From positions 2,166,774-2,230,773 of the forward strand of contig NC_066593.1 of assembly GCF_905475345.1 (NCBI RefSeq): a stretch of DNA of 64,000 nt. The letters are read 5' to 3'. A program made the translations under genes and the position numbers. The notes below the pieces were generated by a model, which was given only the letters and a program-made list of their open reading frames with translations, was not told the DNA's origin and did no database searches. This stretch comes from Vespula vulgaris (Eukaryota; Arthropoda; Insecta; Hymenoptera; Vespidae). Shown piece after piece: positions 39,655 to 52,850 of this stretch; within the stretch, counting starts at the first letter, position 1; each line of letters starts with the position of its first letter.

Positions 39655-39958
39655 TTTGTTTTGTAAAATTTTATTATTTTTAACTTTATAATTTCATTGA
39701 ATTACATAATTGAAAATTTAACGACCCGAAGTTGAAACGTTACATTATTCTACAATCATTTGTTTTTTAATTTTGTTGATATACATTTTGAATCTTTTAA
39801 TATTTGTACGTATAGCTTGTCTCTTGATATCGAGGATTAATTTCATTAAAGGTAACACATAATGATACTACGTTTGTAAGATTCTGTACAAATTTTAATA
39901 CAAAAAATATTTCAATACAATACATATATATTACATTTTTGTATACGTAATACTAACA

Positions 39959-41053
39959 TTACGTAGTAACAATATCATCGGTAACTTCCATTTCTTCAAT
40001 ACCGTTTTCTTTTTTATTATCTGATGACGAAAGCCTTTTATATCCATGTTTGGTGGAATAAATGCCTATTGGAATTAATTTAAATGTAGCCACGCGTCTT
40101 CCCACTAGTTTCTGAAATAGAGACGTCGTTAATAAAATTGTACGATATTCAAGAGTTTACGCCAACTAAAATTATTACAAAAATTTTTGCTTGTTCAGGC
40201 GTCAATGGTTGTCCTTTTCTGCAGACTTTAAAATCTTTCGTCAATATAACGACTCCTCTTTGCAATTCAGTTGGCATACCTAATTGCCTTAGATAAGGTT
40301 CCATACTATGTGGAAATAATGGCATTGGACCTGCTGGTAACGTTTCAGATACGTCTGGTACAAATCCAGAACGTGCAAACTCTAGTTCTTCGCGTTCCTC
40401 CATCCATTGTAATACCTAGAACCAATCAACCGATCTATATAAAATTACTGAAATACGTTACACGAAAATTATATTAAATATGTTAGATATAATAATATCG
40501 TTACATCTAGCACATTTAGTACATAATTATTGTATGATCAATATTAAAAATTATTATGATTTAATATGAATTACCTCTTTCGTTTTAAGATTAGTAAACA
40601 ATAATCCACATTGACCTATCAATTCATTGGATAGAACATTTATTCCTTTAACAATTTCTTCCTCTGGTGTTCTACCTAAGGCTAATGCTATAACTTTATT
40701 TTTTCCAAAGAAAAATCTACTGTCCTTCAATTCGTTGCGTAAATCCTTCATTATATTGTTACGCATATTTTGTACGGATATCAAAAATATACGTTTATAC
40801 TTTGTCGCACAATTACGTACATCTTCTACTATTTGTTGTTTCAATAATTTCCCTTTTTTGTTAGTTTTTGTAAGGGATACTGCGAATTAAAACAATTATT
40901 ATTTTTTCATTCTCTTACAATTCGATTTGTATACATAAATGTATATAAATGACATAGATATGGTATTAAGAAAAAAAGATAAAATTGCAAGAAAAATTAG
41001 TTATAATTGTTTCGAAAATAATTACTTTTTTTATCTCTCTTTGATTTCGGCAT
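39959..41053 (-). CDS. MRTO4: mRNA turnover protein 4 homolog (ribosome assembly factor)
   Basis: MRTO4 is a nucleolar paralogue of ribosomal protein P0 that holds the P-stalk site on pre-60S particles and is later exchanged for P0. Exons 41053-41026, 40879-40575, 40415-40161 and 40111-39959 join to 246 residues (human 239). It starts MPKSKRDKKISLTKTNKKG, a lysine-rich family signature, followed by the P0-like core (RNNIMKDLRNELKDSRFFFG, GKNKVIALALGRT), then FARSGFVPDVSETL and the P0-like block LFPHSMEPYLRQLGMP. The tail is KLVGRRVATFKLIPIGIY plus an acidic stretch, as in the family; there is no P1/P2-binding C-terminus as in P0. The ATG is unambiguous, with a 28-bp first coding exon. Confidence 0.96.
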
Positions 41054-41700
41054 TTTGTTTAATTCTTCTCATAGGTTACAAGCACCTATTATCCGTAGCA
41101 CGTGGTAGTATATTTCCCAAGAAAAAAGAAAGAAAACGTCAACACGTTATCGAACTCTCTCTCTTTCTCTTTCTCTTTCTCTCTCTCCCTCTCTCTCAGA
41201 TACCAGTGCTTGCTCGCACCGCTGTACGCTATTGCAAAAGACGACAACGCCGCTCTGGCGGAAGCAAGCGATCGTCACATAATTATTACTATAAAGATGT
41301 GAATCATGTGCTTTAAGATTCGTATATGTTTGCACATTGTTATATAAAAGATGGCGCTGTGTCAACAAAATTGGTGAAAAGATTTAATCTATATATCGAG
41401 AAAAATCGAATGTTATATAAAAAATTTATTCATTTGCTTTTTAGTACATACAATTTTTTTTTCTTTTTTTTTTTTTCAAACGTTTATTCGAAAATGTTTG
41501 TAATAGCACGAAGTATGATCAATAAATTATTTTGTTGTGCGACTATTTTCGTCGTTAATAAACAGATATAATAACTCAATTTCTTTAAGACTTATTTATT
41601 AAAATGGAATATGAAATATAATATTAGAAAAAAAGGAAAGAAAAATGCTAGAAAATATCAATATTTAATAGGCACGATGTAATATACATATAACTTCGTA
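41054..41700. other. MRTO4 upstream region
   Basis: Probably contains the MRTO4 promoter and leader. It includes a CT-rich run at 41155-41198, poly-T at 41457-41475 and no supported ORF. Confidence 0.4.
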
Positions 41701-41710
41701 GGAACGTTAT

Positions 41711-41967
41711 GATTGGTCAGTGGAAAGACGTTTCTTCGTTTGATTGGTCATCGACCAAGTGAACGCGAATAACTTTTAACTGATAAAATAGAAAGGAATA
41801 TATAATTTCACGATTATATAATTATTATTACATATTAAATAATGAATTAATACTTTCATTTCATTATTAATATAACGGGAAGAAAAGACGAAGGATTAGA
41901 TAGAACAATAGCGCGAAATTATTCGAAAAACCGGAAAGGTTAAATTGCGAATAGTTCAAGATGGCGG
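41711..41967 (+). promoter_or_regulatory. Promoter of a plus-strand gene: paired inverted CCAAT boxes and Pho/YY1-like motif
   Basis: Two copies of TGATTGGTC, at about 41710-41718 and 41741-41749 (31 bp apart, about three helical turns), are inverted CCAAT boxes. AAGATGGCGG at 41958-41967 resembles a Pho/YY1 site of the kind found near housekeeping start sites. The arrangement sits between MRTO4 and a plus-strand first exon and may serve both directions. Confidence 0.5.
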
Positions 41968-42073
41968 TTTCCGCTCTTAACGGCAGTGCACTCTGTGAGA
42001 TCGTAGTGGACGGTAGCCGTTGAATACGCCGAAGCCTTGAATTTCTGGGCCGCTAAGAGCACTCATAAAAAAG
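41968..42073 (+). other. Candidate 5' untranslated first exon of a gene extending off the window
   Basis: Relatively GC-rich sequence runs to CATAAAAAAG and then GTGAGT at 42074, a near-consensus donor. There is no long open frame in it. No coding exon was found to its right in the remaining 22 kb, so the gene would have a first intron longer than 21.9 kb, as in many insect developmental or neuronal genes. The gene identity cannot be told. Confidence 0.5.
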
Positions 42074-42524
42074 GTGAGTTTCGGATATAATTACTTAAGA
42101 AATTATTTCGTGATATATTTTAATGTAAAAAAAAAAGGGAAAGTCGAGTAATTAAGTTCTTAGATCGTTGAACAAAGTCGAGATAATAGATATGGTGTCT
42201 CAATAGAGTTGTGCTCGAGATGGCAACGATGGCCGTGTGAACCCCGTAGCCTTTGGCTTTGCGACGAGTCCAATCAAAGATCTCGTTCTCGTCTTTTCGA
42301 CAAATTCAATTTAGATATATTATCGTGTCCTGTCGTGGCATATAATGTTTCTTCGTTGTTAAATATCGATCGTTTCGTTTGCCTTTGCTCCTGTCAGAAA
42401 AAGGATCGTCGTCATTTAGCCTAAATGTAGAATTTCAACGACGACATCTCGACATCCCGTACAACCGGCTGCCCCATAACGAGGAGGTTTTTCTACATGT
42501 GTTTGTACTTGCGTTAGTCTCTCC

Positions 42525-42526
<2 letters not shown>

Positions 42527-42572
<46 letters not shown>

Positions 42573-42719
42573 CGTTCTCTTTCTCTCTCTTTCTCTCTAC
42601 CGTCGCACGGTACGCCGATGACGCACGCGAATCTTTGGATAGAGAGAAAGATAGACAGATAGATAGATGGATAGAGATAGAGATAGAGATAGAAAGAGAG
42701 AGAGAGAGAGAGAGAGAGA
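42527..42719. repeat. (CT)n tract and (GATA)/(GA)n tract
   Basis: CT repeat at 42527-42600, then a short unique stretch, then GATA-type repeats passing into GA at 42645-42719. The opposite polarity of the two tracts allows the region to fold back on itself. Confidence 0.9.
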
Positions 42720-42860
42720 ACGTAAAAAGAAAAAATACGTGAGAGAGAGAGTATATATGTGTGTCCGTCGGCGGGCGCCATATTGTCCGGTCGACCATCG
42801 TTGACGGAATTCTTTCGACTCGTCCGCATGAATAGAGAAAGATTTCCGATAGAGCTCATA

Positions 42861-42893
<33 letters not shown>

Positions 42894-43526
42894 TTCTGTT
42901 TCTCGTATTATTTTTTGCTCTCTCAATTTACTACTCCCTTCTCTTTCCACATTTTCTTCTTCTTACTTCCTCAGCAAGCTTCTTCGATTCTTTTTCGAAT
43001 ACTTTTCGTTCTTTATATGGCCGGGAGAAATCGGGATAGACGAGTTAAACTCGCGAGGACGGAACCCACACTTTTCTCTTTTTACAAGAGAAACACACGA
43101 GTTATTCTTTGATTCTTTTTTACAAAAGTTCACTTCTCTTATTTCCTCTTCCTTTCTCTTATCTTCTCTTCTGTTCTTTCCAATTTCGCGCGCACCTGTC
43201 CAGGTTTATAAATTTTGAATTATTTCTGTTTCAATTTAATATTATTGATCATTGTGTAATGTTTCAATAGGCTTATCTTTTTAGACATACACATATATGA
43301 TTGTTTTAATTTATTATTGTTATTATTTATTTATTATTTTTATTTTCGTATCCCTTCACCTGTATTTTATTCGTCTTTCTAATGCGAATGTCCTTGACAT
43401 TCGAGATGCTTCCTATATAATATTAACGATCACACTGGTAGACACGCACTATTTGATATTCTAGGTCAACGATCGACTGAAACCGATCAACCGATCCTAT
43501 CCAATCGTTTTTATAACATGCGAAGA

Positions 43527-43529
<3 letters not shown>

Positions 43530-43566
<37 letters not shown>
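43530..43566. repeat. (AT)n microsatellite
   Basis: AT repeat of about 37 bp. Confidence 0.9.
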
Positions 43567-43568
<2 letters not shown>

Positions 43569-44013
43569 TTCTATATTCTATCTTCTTTTACTTAGGATAT
43601 ATTAACCTATAGAAAAAGAAATATATATATGTACACGTGTGTGGGATATTTATGTGAGTTCATTGATTGCGATTCATTTAACATTAACATAATTATAAAC
43701 GATTGTTATACGAAATTTTTATGATTATACAACGCTTCTTTTCTAAAAGTACATTTTATATATATATTCTTAAAGTATCAGATTATCTTTTCTATCTTTG
43801 TCAAAGTACCAGAACTTTCGGATCTCAATATTTTATACGGACTGAAAGTTATCTATATAAATGTGTGTGTGTGTTGGACTAAATTTTTAGTAAAAAGAAA
43901 AATATTAAAAACTCCCTATTATTGTGCAACCCAGATAGTAGCAGGCAGATAATAGGAAAGATTCGAACTTTTTTTTTTAATATTTTCATGTTACATACAT
44001 TTATATATATGTA

Positions 44014-44014
<1 letters not shown>

Positions 44015-44061
<47 letters not shown>
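44015..44061. repeat. (GT)n/(AT)n compound microsatellite
   Basis: GT repeat followed directly by an AT repeat. Confidence 0.9.
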
Positions 44062-44066
<5 letters not shown>

Positions 44067-44999
44067 TCCCTCTTTCGACACGAATATCCATCTCTTTCAC
44101 TTCAACATTCTACATAATTCAAAGCTCCTTCGTTATATATGTACTTCGTAACTACGCGCTAGCCTACACGTTTATCGATTGGCTATCCTCGAAGTAGCGT
44201 TCTCAGCTTTTTCAGTATAGTTAACCTCGAAACGTGTGTTTCTCCTTTTTAATTTCTTTCGCAAATGATATCTTCAAAAGAATTATCAAAGAAAAACTAA
44301 GGAAGAATCCTTTCTTTCTACGATTTTTTTTGTAATTTCTTTTTTTTTTTAGAACGATAAAAACGAATCGAATGATCGGCCGAGTCACATTAGAAATGCA
44401 TCGTGCTGCACTCAAGCGGTACCGATCGGACTCTGAATTACACGTGTTCTTTCTCTCTTTCTTTGGGCTCATCTTTTTTCTCTTTCTTTCCGTATATACG
44501 GATAAAGCAAAAGTACTTAGTCGATTTTAAAAATCAATCTTTGTCGAGTAACTTTTTTCGGACGATATTGTAGTTTTACAGTTAGTGAAAAAAAATATAT
44601 ATACATTAACGTTATAAAATCTCGAAGAGATATAATTAATTTTTAAGAATCAGCAATAGAAATTTTTGGCAGAGCCTGTATAAGAGTCTAATTTTTTCCC
44701 CTACTTTTTTTTTTTTTTTACATTCGGCCATTGGTTATCGACCGATCACGGACTGCGGTAGATTGCTCTTTTCGTCAAGGCCGCGGCCATCCCCTCTCTT
44801 TTTTACCGACCCACCCATTCCCGTTATATTTCTATGCTAGCTCGTTTCTGCGTAAAAAAAAACGATTCTCTCTCTCACTCTCTCTCTCTCTCTTTTTCCC
44901 CTTCTTCTCTTTCTTTTTCTCTCTTTCGTCTCGTAGTACGTCGCATTCTTTCGTCCAAGCGAAGTTGTTAACGAGCATTCACGGTGACCTCGATGCATT

Positions 45000-45120
45000 G
45001 CCGTCGTCGTCGCCATTCACATCCCGGCCGATGGTCTCTTCCTGACCGCTCGTAACCCTCTATATAACGCCTCCGCGTCTAAACCGAGTAGGTACTCACT
45101 TTTGTTCGTCAGTAGTTTAC
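45000..45120 (+). promoter_or_regulatory. Candidate internal core promoter with TATA box
   Basis: A GC-rich patch contains CTATATAACGC (TATA at about 45060) and TCAGTA at about 45108-45113, an initiator-like sequence. The spacing of about 48 bp is longer than the usual 30, so the call is weak. It would be an alternative start of the gene that begins near 42 kb. Confidence 0.2.
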
Positions 45121-45159
45121 TGGTAAAATCTCTCGACCGTTTTATAATGTTGAACGACA

Positions 45160-45260
45160 GCAGTGATAGTAGTAGTGCAGTAGTAGTAATAGTAATAGTA
45201 GTAATACTAGAGTAATAGTAGTAGTGTAGTAATAGCAGCAGAAGCAGCAGCAGTAGCAAA
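45160..45260. repeat. (TAG)n/(AGC)n trinucleotide repeats
   Basis: Imperfect TAG array changing into AGC units. Confidence 0.85.
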
Positions 45261-45412
45261 TCACGTTATGTTTGTTATACATTATACATTTATTTTACCT
45301 TCGTAGACAGAGTGAAATGCTTTGCTTACGCTTTGAGATTCTGTGCTCAACGAATAGGTGGCGGTCTAATTAAAGTTCTCATTTATGTACGTATTTACGT
45401 ATATAAAATGTA

Positions 45413-45416
<4 letters not shown>

Positions 45417-45454
<38 letters not shown>

Positions 45455-45565
45455 CGTTTTTCATATACGTAAATGATAAAATTGGATGGTGGGGTGTATC
45501 ACATTGATGACATTTACCGTCAAAAAGAATGTAAAATATAATGAGCTTTGATCTTTTTTTTCTTC

Positions 45566-45599
<34 letters not shown>

Positions 45600-45600
45600 T
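45417..45600. repeat. (AT)n and (TATG)n microsatellites
   Basis: AT repeat at 45417-45451 and TATG repeat at 45567-45600, with unique sequence between. Confidence 0.9.
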
Positions 45601-46435
45601 AACGGTTATACCATTTAATTAATAAAAATTAGAGATCGTATTTACATGGGGGAAGAACACGAGAATTTTATTTATTCAGACATTGTCGGAGTACACGTAA
45701 TAGTTTTCTTCTCCGACGAGTGGAATAATTGTATGTACGATGACGTGAAACGATACCGTGCGTACGTTGGTACTATACTTCGTTAGCCAAATTTTAATGC
45801 GGAAGAAAATCGGGAGGAATTTTCTGGATAGAATCCCAAGCGTGTTCCGTTTATTGTGTCATAGATGATGATGGCACTTTTATGTACATTTGCATATATA
45901 TATACACATACACACATTCATATATATGATATATATAGGTAGTGCTACGATACATTTTCTTTTCTTGAAACCGTCGAGCACATCGTTGTAATAATAACTA
46001 AAAATATCGAACAAAAATTTTTCGCTCTATATATATTGAAATTCTTATTCTTTGTAGAAGATAAAATTTTGTCGTTGGAATATAATAGATCTCGTTTACT
46101 TCTGATATCCGACGTATACATTTATTTATCTCTATGTATGTATATATATATATATTTAGTTATTTATTTATAGTTCTTTTGAAAAATGTGACTTGTCGTT
46201 TGAAAATGGATTTTTAACTCTTTTCAGAGCCCGAATTATTGTTCGCGAAGTTAAACGAGTGCCATGCGACTGTTCACATTTTTCTTTCTTTCTTTTTTTT
46301 TCTTTTTTTTTTCTTTTTCTTCCTTATTCATTTTTTCTCTCTCTTTTTCTTTCTTTTTTTTTTTGTTTTACGACAAAGCTCGCGTTGGGTCGAATATAAG
46401 TTTGAAAGTATTTGATGCAAAATACAGGGTGACGG

Positions 46436-46500
46436 TACAAAAGCATTCCTAAGTGATTTTAAAAAGCTAATTGCTCTTTTTCAAGACTTTTTCGAAACTA
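46436..46500. mobile_element. Half copy of family A element
   Basis: TTCCTAAGTGATTTTAAAA is followed by CTCTTTTTCAAGACTTTTT, matching one arm of the family. It is preceded by TACAGGGTG, a Tc1/mariner-like terminus. No opposing arm was found nearby, so it is truncated or solitary. Confidence 0.4.
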
Positions 46501-49261
46501 ATTCTGTTTTATTCAGATATAAACCATGGAATTTGTAGTTCTTTAAATTTATAAGTAAAGTCTCATTTACTAAGAAAGTTAAATGAAATTTTTCACAAAA
46601 CTCATTTTCTTTTATTTTTCTTTTTCATTGCTATTGCTCCTAGTAAAAAAAAATATTCTGGCTCTAAATATTTTGAGGGATAATGTAAATTGCAGTATTA
46701 CCAATTAAAACCAAAAATAAAAAAAAAAGAATAATTGTAAACGAACAGGTAGGGTACATATAAAATGTATCTGCATCGATAATCTGAAAGACTTACAACT
46801 AAGGAATACGTAACTCAATTTGTTAATGCAATTATATAATAAATGTCTCCGTAAAATACAAAAATCTTAATGAGTATGATAAAACATTTCACAATCGGCC
46901 AGTGAAGTGTGAAAATGTATTATTGCAATGTCTTTTGCTTTTATCTCTAGGTATGTACATACATAAGTACCGTTGATCGATCGAACGAACGCATATATGC
47001 GTTGGATGGTCCAAATTAAATGGTTTTGTTGGAACACATAAATAGCTTTCATAGACCCAAATTGAATGGTTATGCGAGAATACATATAAATGGTACTTAC
47101 GTAATATTATGGTGAACGATTTTTTGAAACACATATATCTGTGTGTGTGTGTGGGGGGCTTTTTAAATCCATTAAGGATGGGTTGTAAAAGGGAAATAGG
47201 ATTTTTTAATATTAAAGGTAAATATTGGGAGCTCGAGTAAAAGACGGTAAAAAAAAAGGAAAAAAAAAAGAGAGAAAAAAGAAAAAAAAAATTTTAAGTT
47301 GATAACAAGGTTGAAGTTTTAAACGTCGATCGCCCACTTCGATTTCGAATTTTCATAGTTCTCTTTATTTTTCTCTCTATCTCTTTTTCAATATCTGATT
47401 TTCCTTTGAACACAGGATATTAAGTTTTACAGGAAATGCGCCTTAACTGTTCGTTTATATGGTTTAATATGTACGTTCAGCTCGACGATTTCTGCACGGA
47501 AGTATTTTCGTTTGTTCGCGAACCAAGTTCAAATGTCACAGAAATACTTGTGATATATTGTTATTGAGAATTTAGAATATAAAAGATATTACAAGTTATG
47601 TAATATAATAATTAGTATAGTTATATCGTGGTATAAGTTATAATATATAATTTATAATACAGTTATATTGTACTATATAAAAAATTATATTAAATATAAC
47701 TATGATATACTAAGTATATAACTTATACTTCGCAAACATTAAATTTATGCATTGATCTAACGAAGTATATATATATACTATAAAATATTGTTATGTGTCA
47801 TTACAGACGGGGTTAAAATATTTTTTAATTTTTGATTTTCTTGATTTCTTTTTTTTTTGTGAACACTTTCAAAAGCATGTTCCCGCACACATACACATAC
47901 ACACACGTATATATTTGTATAATATATTTATATATTATATACTTAATTATATATATATTTGTGCGTGGATATGTATAAACCGATTTAACGGAGTAAATAA
48001 TTCACACTTCATTTTGTCATTAATTTATCATTTTCTATACGCCACCACCGACATGGTTTCCGTCATTCGAGTAGCCACGCGATAGATAAAGGCGCCAGAA
48101 TGATAAGAAAAATTACGTAACGCGCGTTCTCGGCGCGATCGTTAAAACAGAAATAACGATTGGATTAACGAAGTTTCTCAATAATTATATAATTTAAAGC
48201 CTGATATTGTTTTCGTATTATTGGCATGAACCAATAACGAAGGTCTTACCATTTAAATCGTATTATTCTTCGTAGGTTTAATTATTCGTATCGATATACA
48301 GCAGTGACTCTCAGTTTGACCAAGATAAAAAGGACGTCTTGAAAAACGATACGTTGAAATCTGAATGAACGTGGTAAAATAAAAATTATGATTTTGTATT
48401 TCCAAAAATAGTCGAAATCAGATCGGCTAAATACCTTTAATTCATCGATATATATATATATATATATTTATTTATTTATTTATATAAAGATTCTCAAGTA
48501 AGCTAAATAAAAAGATGAAGTACGATTCGTTAAAATTTGGACGAATCTAATAAATTGATAACTATGGTTTCGTATTTTAAAAAGTCTCTAATTATTTTCT
48601 ATTAGCGTAATAGAGAAAGAAAAAGAAGAGAGAGAAAGAGAGAGAGAGAGAAAAGAAATGGGGTCCGTCACGTCTCTGTTTACTTAAGCGAAAGACAAGT
48701 AGTAAGGAAAAGGAGAAACAAGGGTTGAATGAAGAAATCTTCACCCTCTGCTTTCGTCGCATGCAGGGTGCACATGCTTTTAAGAAACCTTTTAGACCGC
48801 TGACAGCCCCAAGATATTCGTCTATTACGTTTTCTTTCGTAATTAGTTGGTCGTTCATGGTCGAGTTCTCTCTCTCTCTCTCTCTATCTCTTTATCTCTC
48901 TCTTTTTTTCTGTCTCTTTCTTTTAAGGACTCCAATTTTCTTTTGCCTTTTACCGTCCTTCCTTTCTTTCTTTCCTTTCTTTTTAAAATCCTTTCAGTTT
49001 CATCCGATTTCTTTTTAGATAACGGAAAATGTATATTTCTTTTTTTGTTCCTTCTTTTTTTTTATTCTTCCTTTTTTTCCTCGTCTTTGAACTCCCTAAA
49101 CTTTTTTCTTTTTTTTTTTTTTTTTTTATTTACTTTTTAATTAAACCATCTTATAATTAATAACTATGTCGATAGCTCTTAAACATTCGACTTTATCTTT
49201 GATCTTTACTCGATTATTATCAAATATACGGAGGAAAGCTGAAAGACCCTATGCAGAGATC

Positions 49262-49455
49262 AAAAGTTCTTAGATGATTTGAACCAACTTTTTTCTTTTC
49301 TTTTCTTTTCTTTTCTTTTCTTTTCTTTTCTTCTTCTTTTTTTTCCTCCTTCAGATTGTAAGACTACAAAGTTTGAAAAGTCTCTACAGTAGGAAAAAAA
49401 AGATGATTAATTTTTTAAATCATCTAGGAACTTACGATTCATCTAAAGACTTTTA
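49262..49455. mobile_element. Short inverted-repeat element, family A
   Basis: AAGTTCTTAGATGATTT at 49264-49280 and the complementary AAATCATCTAGGAACTT at 49417-49433 match at 16 of 17 positions. The interior holds a (TTTTC)n run at 49291-49332 and AAAAGTCTCTAC, the family's central motif. No ORF is present. Confidence 0.6.
49291..49332. repeat. (TTTTC)n pentanucleotide repeat
   Basis: About eight copies of TTTTC inside the family A element. Confidence 0.9.
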
Positions 49456-52400
49456 ATCCCGTCCAACACAATACTTGACCTTCTATTCCTGAAATAAATT
49501 AAATTTTCTATAGAAGTTTAATATTCCTACAATGTGAATTTACATGGAAAAAACGAATGAATAAATAAATTATATAAATAAATAAATAGAAAGAGCGAAT
49601 TATAAAACAAATAAAATGGAAACAAAATAAAAACAATATTCATTTTCAAATCTCATTCCCATTGAAACGTGGAAATGTGAGAATGAAGTAGTTCATTTGT
49701 TGTATTTCATATATAAATATAGATACACACATGAACTGGATATTTCATATAAATGGTAATTTTCTCGTTTCCCAAACGTCCATCATGTTTCAATACGCTT
49801 TTCTTTTTTTTTTTTTCTTTTCTTTTCTATTTTTTTGTTTTCCCTTTTATTTAGTCACCTGTCGCTAAGAACCACGTAGTATATATATCTACATTTAGTA
49901 TTTCGTTATTTATCATAATGATACGTCGATTGGTATCACTAGTCCATTAGCATTCTACGATTAGATAAATTGGAATTCTATGATTTATTAGAAAATGTAA
50001 ATAGGTTATCGCGTTTGATGTGAAATTTGAATTAGAAAATTATGTATATTAAGTGAGAGTTTCTTTTCCTACGTCATAAATATAATTTGACATTATTATT
50101 AGAAACTCGTCGATTTTCTTTATCTCTAAGTCGAGTTCGACTTACAATTTAATTTTTGAATTGAAAAATATACTTGATTCGAAGGAAAATTATAGTTCAC
50201 GAATATGCAGAACTATCAAACTTGGGTATTCAACAAGTAACGTCAGAATTATCAAACGAGTTTCATAAATATTATTTAATTGAAAATTCCGCGATATATT
50301 TTGCTTATTAAACGTTCGTTAATACACGTAAATGGTAAATAATTAATGTACAAGTTATATATCGTCGAAAGTTTAATTAAAAATTATGTGCTTATTCGTT
50401 TAAATCTAAAACATATATTTACGTAATTGAAAATTTTTGTCAATTCTTATCGGACCGAGCCAATAAAAATATTTGCCAATAATTTTTTTTCTTTCTTTTT
50501 TTAGCCAAAATATATATCGAAAATTGCTCAATCTCTTATTGGAGCAGGGCCAACGAAATACAAATATTTGTCGATATAAATTCGACAATACTATCCCTTT
50601 GACCTTCCTGCCAACTGATTTAAAATTCCTATCTGCCGGAAATTCGAATTTTGTTCCAAAGGTATTGAAAAATACCGCTTCCGGTGATTTTAATGTATAA
50701 AGGGAACAAAACATAGGGAACGTTCTGATAAAATTGTAATTGTTCTTAGAGAATACTACATTTTGATAATGAAAATAATTTAATTTGGAAACAGATTTTT
50801 GTAAATCCTTGACATGATTTTGTGAATCCCTTTTATATTACGATTTGAACCGTGAATTTTACGACACTCTTTTTCTCTCTCTCTCTCTCCATTTCTCTTT
50901 TTTTTCTTCTTTCTTGTTCATCCTGATCAACTAAATTTTATCGAATTTCCATCGTTATTCTCTACGATATGTTTCTTCTATTACTATATACACGACACTA
51001 AAATTCATTTGATTTTGTCGTGTAACGAGGTAAACTTCTGATGTCGTCTCCTGCTTTAACGCTCGTTTTCCTTTATGACGTCAGTACATAACGTTTACAA
51101 CTTAACGAGATATTCGAAACTCACCCACCCATCTACCTATTCACTGTCATCGTACGAATTATTAATAAATCTCTAATCCATAGTATTTATGTACGTTGTA
51201 AATTTTTATACTCTTTAATAATATGTAATAATAATAAAAAGAAAAAATCGTAAATAGCTGTCGTAAATAAAATCTATATAAAAGAGAATTCTATTTAAAG
51301 AAATGAGATAATACACATCTGTGACAAAACAACATACGCGCAACATTAACGTAAAACCGAAAGGAAAGAAAAAAGAAAAAGAAAAAGAAAAAAGAAAACA
51401 GTTACGTTTCGGTGTAGAAGCTTCAACTTCTTTTTATTTGTACAATCTGTTATATTTTCGTGTTTCGTGATTCAACCCAGATACAGAACCCTATTCCTCA
51501 TAATCTCCTACGATCCAAAAAATGAATCGTATTCTCTGAATATCATAGAGGATCAACCCCATTTAATATTTCGTATTGATCTTCGATTCCTAACGGAAAC
51601 GTAAAACTTCTCTCTAAAATGTAAAAATGCTATTTGATCTTTTTCGAATAACTTTTTAAACATAAAATTCGTTCTCTTACTCTACTTTCTTCTTCGTAAC
51701 ACACGACAGAGTTTTTCAGGATAAATCCAACAGTAGGTATAAATAATATATGAATAGTAACACGAGTATGAATAATATACGAATACGAATGAATTGCGGA
51801 TACTGCATTTTTTAATTGCACGAGACAGAGTGATGCGATGATGTTAGTGCGTGTATTCTAGTCGATAGTAATTCCACGAGCGGACGTTGGTATATATATA
51901 TATATATATATGTATTATATGTATTAGATATATGTATGTATTTGGTCGATCGAGCTCTACCACGTAGTGTGTCATCCGGCTTGGAATAGCAACTGATGTC
52001 AAGCTCGGGACACCTAGCCTGATCATCAGTCTTGTACATATATACATACATACATACATATATACATACACACATGTACATATACGTCGTGTTCGAGAAT
52101 GCTCGGTACATATATGTCACCCTTCTCTTCCAATTGAACACGTGTTTTCCTTTTTCCTATTTCTTTTCTTTCTTTTTTTTTCTTTCTCTCCCCTCTTCTC
52201 CCCACCCCCATTTTTTCGAGCTGCCCATGTCGCACGTTTCAAGTACGTAAGAATCATGAATTTCAATTTATGGAAATGCATATTACGAAATTTGCCAGTA
52301 TAAAATAAGCACTCGATTGATACGTTCGAAACTTATTTATATTTGAAAGAAATTTTCTTAATTAACGAAAGTGTACTTAACGTTCTTTAATCGAGTTAAA

Positions 52401-52712
52401 TGATCAAGAAATTTTTATGTTCGACGAATAATAAATTGTTGTTCTTGTATCGATTTATAAATTTTCTCCTTTTTTCCTTTATTTTTTTTTTTTTTCAACT
52501 TTTTTTATTCTAAGTAGTTAATCGATTTGGAAAATAAACGAGCTAAATTGTTGGTGGAAATGTAGGCCTGATTTCTTAGATAGATCGTCTTTAGTTGTAT
52601 CGTCGTAGTAATCGTAGTTGTCGTAGTCATAGTCATAGCCGTCCTCGTCATCGTCATGATCATTGTCGTTGTGAATGAAACCATCGCGGTCGTTTGCTTG
52701 GCGACGACCGCA

Positions 52713-52764
52713 GTGAATGACGATAGTAGTGTAGTAGTGTAGTAGATTAGTAGTAGTGTAGTAA

Positions 52765-52826
<62 letters not shown>

Positions 52827-52850
52827 ATAGTAGTAGTAGCAGTAGTAGCA
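52713..52850. repeat. (GTA)n trinucleotide repeat
   Basis: A long GTA/TAG array of about 130 bp, nearly pure from 52752 to 52828. The reverse strand reads as poly-Thr and is not considered a gene. Confidence 0.95.

Noticed and set aside
48592..48858. Minus-strand frame MNDQLITKENVIDEYLG
   Set aside because: The first half reads like a protein but it then enters CT/GA repeats; no splice or homology support.
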